From the NCBI GenBank assembly GCA_965248775.1, contig OZ252150.1, forward strand, positions 930,001-994,000: a stretch of 64,000 nt of DNA, read 5' to 3'. The DNA comes from JBHHUI01 sp965248775 (GTDB lineage Bacteria > Chloroflexota > Anaerolineae > Anaerolineales > JBHHUI01). Positions within the stretch are counted from its first letter, which is position 1. The number at the start of each line of letters is the position of its first letter. The translations under genes were made by a program, and so were the position numbers. This document shows positions 60,155-64,000 of this stretch, one piece after another. Below the pieces are notes generated by a model, which worked only from the letters and a program-made list of their open reading frames with translations, was not told where the DNA came from and ran no database searches.

Positions 60155-60865
60155 ATGACTCAAACAATGAATTTCGACCAATTCAAAAGCCTCAGTTTTG
60201 ATTGCTATGGCACCCTAATCGATTGGGAAACCGGCATCTCCTCCTCATTAAACGGTATCTTAAATGCTCACGACGTTACAGCTCCCCAGAATGTGATGCT
60301 TGAGTTGTTTGGAAAAGCTGAAGCAGAAATCGAATCAGGTCCGTATCGACCATATCGCGATGTCTTGAAGGCTGTTCTGGTTAAGATTGGTGACGTATTT
60401 GGTTTTGAACCATCCCCTGAAGAATTTGGTAGTTTCTCGAAGTCAGTAATGAACTGGCCGGCCTTTCCCGATGCTTCGCAAGCCTTGCTGAAGCTGGCAA
60501 CCAAATACCAACTTATCATCTTGTCCAATATCGATGACGACTTATTCCCGTATTCTCAAAAGTTGCTAGGTGTAGATTTCGATCGCGTTTTTACGGCCCA
60601 ACAAATTGGTTCATACAAGCCTTCACGTCGAAACTTCGAGTACCTTGTCGAGCATGCCGGGGTTCCACGCAACGAACTTCTCCACGTAGCGCAAAGCCTT
60701 TTCCACGACATCGCACCTGCAAAGGATATGGACCTCGCGACAGTTTGGATAAATCGCCGTGAGGGTGTAGACGGTTTTGGTGCAACGCCCCCAGCCGAGG
60801 CCACCCCCGATGCAACGGTTCCTGATTTGCGCACCCTCGCAGTTTTGGCCGGTAGCATGACATGA
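60155..60865 (+). CDS. HAD-superfamily hydrolase (haloacid dehalogenase type II-like)
   Basis: This 236-aa HAD hydrolase shows motif I LSFDCYGTLIDWE, motif II LIILSNIDDD, a lysine in QIGSYKPSRRNF and motif IV-like SLFHDIAPAK. It resembles type II 2-haloacid dehalogenases and related phosphatases; the substrate is unknown. The ATG at 60155 (MTQTMNFDQFKSLS) is preferred to the upstream frame-open ATG at 60101, which lacks homology. Confidence 0.88.
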   Translation: MTQTMNFDQFKSLSFDCYGTLIDWETGISSSLNGILNAHDVTAPQNVMLELFGKAEAEIESGPYRPYRDVLKAVLVKIGDVFGFEPSPEEFGSFSKSVMNWPAFPDASQALLKLATKYQLIILSNIDDDLFPYSQKLLGVDFDRVFTAQQIGSYKPSRRNFEYLVEHAGVPRNELLHVAQSLFHDIAPAKDMDLATVWINRREGVDGFGATPPAEATPDATVPDLRTLAVLAGSMT

Positions 60866-61077
60866 CTGAATCGCGACATAACAATGTTCTGTCAGAGATC
60901 CGCTAACAGAGGGAACAATTCGGCGGTTGATTATTGGTGTCGTTCGTCTTACGCATAAAGCCAGGCGTTGCAAAATATGATACTCCATTCAGATCTGATA
61001 GGCAGACTATTTCCCACAAAATATTTACTAGCACGCTCTCGACAAGTATCGATTCACAAATTGTGATGGAGTAATAC

Positions 61078-62025
61078 ATGAATGAAGTGCAGCAATTAAA
61101 ATCACCAACAACTTTAGATGCTATTGGAAAAACTCCGATAGTACAGCTTCGAAAGATTGTGCCGGAGGGCAGTGCCGATATTCTCGTTAAACTGGAGTAT
61201 TTCAATCCAACAGGCTCCTATAAAGACCGAATGGCCCTAGCCATGGTTGAAGAAGCTGAAAAAAGGGGGGACCTCCGACCGGGGATGACAGTTGTTGAGT
61301 ACACTGGTGGGAGTACAGGTTCTTCCCTCGCCTTTGTGTGTGCTGTAAAAGGCTATCACTTCAAAGTCGTCTCGTCGGATGCCTTCGCCAGAGAAAAACT
61401 TCAAACGATGAAGGCGTTTGGTGCGGAACTTCTCATTGTCCCCAGCGAAGGCGGTAAGACAACCCCGGACTTAGTTCCAAAGATGATGGAAGAAGCCAGA
61501 TTGTTGGCCGAGTCTGAAGACTGTTACTTCACAAATCAAATACACAATTCAGATATCATTGTTTGTTACAGCAAGATCGGTAAAGAGCTGTTGCAGCAAG
61601 TTGATTGGCAGATCGATGCTTTTTGTGGAGGTGTTGGTACTGCAGGAATGCTCATGGGCGTTTCCCAAGAGCTGCGTCGCGCCTATCCAGAAGTAAGGAT
61701 TGTTGCTTTGGAACCAGCTTCCACTGCCATTATCTCAAGTGGCAAATCCGGCTCACATGATGTTGAAGGGATTGGAATTGGATTTGTCCCCCCGCTGTTG
61801 GATGGGAAACTGTACGACGAAGCCCGTGGCATTGACGAGACAGAGGCAAGGCAAATGGTGCGGCTTCTTGCGAGTGAAGAAGGTATCTTTTCAGGTACGT
61901 CGAGTGGATTGAACGTCGTTGGTGCTCTTCAATTAGCGAAAGAGCTAGGGGAAGGAAAAACCGTCTTTACCGTGGCAGTTGATACCGGGTTGAAGTATCT
62001 TGCCAGTGATTTATACGACATGTGA
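61078..62025 (+). CDS. cysteine synthase-family PLP enzyme
   Basis: This 315-aa fold-type II PLP protein has IGKTPIVQL, the PLP lysine in NPTGSYKDRMA, VEYTGGSTGSSLAF and the phosphate-binding GGVGTAGMLMG, as in O-acetylserine sulfhydrylase and cystathionine beta-synthase-like enzymes. The start ATG has GATGGAG upstream. A MalY/PatB-type lyase lies 740 bases downstream on the same strand, which suggests sulfur amino-acid metabolism, but a mini-element cluster and a small gene lie between them. Confidence 0.92.
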   Translation: MNEVQQLKSPTTLDAIGKTPIVQLRKIVPEGSADILVKLEYFNPTGSYKDRMALAMVEEAEKRGDLRPGMTVVEYTGGSTGSSLAFVCAVKGYHFKVVSSDAFAREKLQTMKAFGAELLIVPSEGGKTTPDLVPKMMEEARLLAESEDCYFTNQIHNSDIIVCYSKIGKELLQQVDWQIDAFCGGVGTAGMLMGVSQELRRAYPEVRIVALEPASTAIISSGKSGSHDVEGIGIGFVPPLLDGKLYDEARGIDETEARQMVRLLASEEGIFSGTSSGLNVVGALQLAKELGEGKTVFTVAVDTGLKYLASDLYDM

Positions 62026-62456
62026 TTGAAACCAAGCTGACATTTATTCCTGGCTGGGCGGGGAACTATCGTCTTTGAGCTCTGAGAGACAAGATTGTAT
62101 AGCCAAGGTAAAGGGATATAACATCCTCCCCCGCCGACCCACCACAGCGATACAATTTGGCGGCTTGAACTTGGCGTCGCTCGCTCTGATGTTGAATCCA
62201 CAGCGTTTTTTGGGGCGCTACGCGGCCTAACACACAATATAAGTGTGACAGGCAGACTGTTTTTTAGATGAGGATCACGACCCACCCAGTCCTGAACGCC
62301 CAGTAGCGAACGAACTGGGTCGCTATACTGGGTCAGGAGTGCATTCGTCACGACCCAGTGCATTCGTGACTGGGTGACTGGGAATTGCTGGGCCTCCGTT
62401 GTCGCAGAGTATGATGTTGTATTGAATAGCCCAAGCTACACGAAAGGAGTTGAATC
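62026..62456. other. intergenic region with mini-element cluster
   Basis: No gene is supported here. The first 250 bases carry nothing recognisable. Positions 62285-62382 hold at least three mini-element units. Confidence 0.6.
62285..62382. repeat. intergenic cluster of nested mini-elements
   Basis: A unit with S2 CCTG/CAGG (62285-62298 plus 62326-62338, together 27 bases) is split by a unit with S2 AGCG/CGCT (62299-62325, 27 bases). It is followed by a reverse-oriented unit with S2 CACG/CGTG (62348-62374), itself inside the remnant of another unit. S1 is CCCAGT/ACTGGG throughout. Confidence 0.85.
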
Positions 62457-62627
62457 ATGAATTACGTAAACTATGGCTTTCTTTTGGGTGCCATTGTGCT
62501 CACATTTGTCGCCTTGAATTCATGGCTTGCGAAAGGTCAAATCGACTACGCGGCCTTCTATTTAGCCTTATCCTCAATAGCATATACAGTATATGTGCAT
62601 GCTACCAAGGCCGACAAAGTCGCCTAG
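62457..62627 (+). CDS. small two-span membrane protein (56 aa)
   Basis: ATG at 62457 follows a good ribosome site (GAAAGGAG, 7 bases away). The product MNYVNYGFLLGAIVLTFVAL is hydrophobic, has a polar turn (WLAKGQIDY), a second hydrophobic segment (FYLALSSIAYTVYV) and a charged end (TKADKVA), which looks like a genuine small membrane protein. Function is unknown. It sits just downstream of the mini-element cluster. Confidence 0.55.
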   Translation: MNYVNYGFLLGAIVLTFVALNSWLAKGQIDYAAFYLALSSIAYTVYVHATKADKVA

Positions 62628-62768
62628 ATGCGTGGTGGTACTCGTCGCTGCTGAAGTGTTACAGCGGCAGAATAATAGCCTGCAATATCCCTGCCCTGGG
62701 CTATCCGTGGGAACTCGATTCAGCCCACTCAGCTTCCTGAAGGTGACATCACTGGAGTATCAAGATAC

Positions 62769-63980
62769 ATGAAATACAATTTCGAACGAGAAGTAGACCG
62801 CAGCGGTACGAATGCGGTCAAATGGGAGCTCATCCAGGATAGTCAGGACCCGCTGAACTGGAAGTTCACAGAACAATTTTATGGAGACGATCGCATCTTA
62901 CCGATGTGGGTGGCCGATATGGATTTTCGGTGTCCACAGCCTGTAATTGATGCATTGGTGGCCCGCGCCGAGCATGGCATCTATGGGTACTCCGCCCCCA
63001 CGAAGTCATATTTTGCAAGCGTTGTTGGTTGGATGCAACGCCGTCACAATTGGAACATACAGCCCGAGTGGATCAGTACGACACCCGGCGTGGTGCCCGC
63101 GCTCTATATGCTGGTGAGGACGTTCAGTGCTCCAGGCGACAAAGTGCTTGTTCAACCTCCGGTCTATTACCCTTTCTTAAGTGCGATTCAAGAAAACGAT
63201 CGCGAGTTGGTCTCCAATCCTTTAGTCTTCGAGTCCGGCCGATATCGAATGGACTTTGCGGACCTCGAAGAGAAGTCAAAAGACCCTAAGGTGAAGATGG
63301 CGATTCTGTGCAATCCTCACAATCCCGTGGGGCGAGTCTGGTCTAGAGATGAACTGGTCCAGTTCGGTGAGATCTGTCTGCAGAATGGCGTGCTGGTCGT
63401 TGCGGATGAGTTACATGGTGACCTGATCCTGAAGAATCATATATTCACTCCGTTCGCCACAGCGAGCGACTCATTTGTCCAACAAGCCGTGATCTGCACA
63501 GCGCCTAGCAAAACCTTCAACCTAGCAGGCTTGCATACTTCTAACATCATCATCCCAGACGCGGAGAAACGAGCACAGTTTGACAGGACCCTGAGGAACA
63601 ACGGATTGTTCGGCCTTGGCGTCTTTGGCATCGATGCACTGCAGGCGGCCTACGACGAGGGAGAGACATGGTTGCAGGAAGTGTTGGCCTATATCGAGGG
63701 AAACCTTGAGTACCTCGTAGATTTTATTTGCAACCACATCCCGCAGATCAGTGTGGTTCGTCCAGAGGGCACATACTTGGTCTGGCTTGACTGTCGCAGT
63801 TTAGAGATCGATAAATGGGAGTTAAAGCGCTTGATGCTGCAGGAGGCGCGAGTATATCTTGAGGATGGGTTCATTTTTGGTGAAGAGGGCGACGGCTTCG
63901 AACGCATCAACATCGCCTGCCCCCGATCCATTCTGACTGAGGCTCTGGAACGTATCAAATCTGCAATAGAACAGCTATAA
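62769..63980 (+). CDS. MalY/PatB-type PLP aminotransferase (C-S lyase-like)
   Basis: This 403-aa fold-type I enzyme begins with the MalY/PatB-type sequence NAVKWELIQD and LPMWVADMDF, has LCNPHNPVGRVWSRDEL, the cofactor aspartate in VVADELHGDLIL and the PLP lysine in APSKTFNLAGLHTSN. The family splits cystathionine and other C-S bonds or acts as an aminotransferase. Position after a cysteine-synthase-like gene supports a sulfur amino-acid role. The ATG at 62769 is preceded by CTGGAGTATC. Complete; it ends 20 bases before the window edge. Confidence 0.92.
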   Translation: MKYNFEREVDRSGTNAVKWELIQDSQDPLNWKFTEQFYGDDRILPMWVADMDFRCPQPVIDALVARAEHGIYGYSAPTKSYFASVVGWMQRRHNWNIQPEWISTTPGVVPALYMLVRTFSAPGDKVLVQPPVYYPFLSAIQENDRELVSNPLVFESGRYRMDFADLEEKSKDPKVKMAILCNPHNPVGRVWSRDELVQFGEICLQNGVLVVADELHGDLILKNHIFTPFATASDSFVQQAVICTAPSKTFNLAGLHTSNIIIPDAEKRAQFDRTLRNNGLFGLGVFGIDALQAAYDEGETWLQEVLAYIEGNLEYLVDFICNHIPQISVVRPEGTYLVWLDCRSLEIDKWELKRLMLQEARVYLEDGFIFGEEGDGFERINIACPRSILTEALERIKSAIEQL

Positions 63981-64000
63981 AGTCACAATACTTGCAGGCC

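Noticed and set aside
61929..62363. Minus-strand frame over the end of the cysteine-synthase-like gene and the mini-element cluster
   Set aside because: It is antisense to a confident gene and its N-terminal part is merely translated mini-element.

Overview
The window looks like part of a chromosome of an uncultured bacterium, most likely a Chloroflexota member (Anaerolineae/Caldilineae-like). This is an inference from gene style: a glutamate-rich lipoprotein-anchored Liv-type binding protein, head-GIN, AIM24 and HXXEE proteins, a DEAD-helicase plus RRM pair, and many IS families. No rRNA or tRNA gene was seen that would fix the lineage. Nine insertion sequences (IS1-like, IS3, IS4 twice, IS630 twice, two IS701-like, one ISNCY/IS1202-like) fill roughly a fifth of the sequence, and many genes beside them are broken.

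Layout: (a) 129-6420, glutamate synthase gltB-gltD on the minus strand, with a palindrome-rich upstream region. (b) 8366-27720, a plus-strand catabolic cluster behind an IclR regulator: dimethylglycine-dehydrogenase-like flavoprotein, class III aminotransferase, CMD protein, two Rieske oxygenases, MDR dehydrogenase, FrhB-type Fe-S flavoprotein, enolase-superfamily enzyme, tandem CaiB CoA-transferase, SDR and aldehyde:ferredoxin oxidoreductase. This fits demethylation and breakdown of a betaine-like compound, but at least four of the genes are dead: stops, frameshifts, an IS1-like insertion and an IS4 insertion. (c) 27759-31372, a minus-strand trio (2OG-Fe(II) oxygenase, tandem methyltransferase, APH-type kinase) that may form an undescribed small-molecule pathway. 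(d) 33169-34923, RhlE-like helicase and RRM protein. (e) 35032-52913, a long minus-strand block: LivJ-H-M-G-F transporter, TtuC/LeuB-like dehydrogenase, MFS permease, two acyl-CoA dehydrogenases, two CaiB transferases and a MaoC hydratase. It suggests uptake and CoA-dependent breakdown of an organic acid, and it is split by two abutting IS630 elements. (f) 55770-63980, scattered housekeeping and membrane genes, including two very small membrane proteins.

The most striking signal is a family of about 27-bp non-coding mini-elements (14 loci, roughly 24 units). Each unit has two interleaved inverted repeats in the order S1a-S2a-loop-S1b-S2b (pseudoknot-like topology). The S2 arms change in a compensatory way between copies (ACCG/CGGT, AGCG/CGCT, CCTG/CAGG, CACG/CGTG, CATG/CATG, CTCG/CGAG, CCCG/CGGG). 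Units sit inside transposase genes of five unrelated IS elements, in one lipoprotein gene and in one intergenic region. They also insert into each other in Russian-doll fashion: 54 = 2x27 and 108 = 4x27 bases, several of these in frame. I know of no described bacterial element with this architecture.
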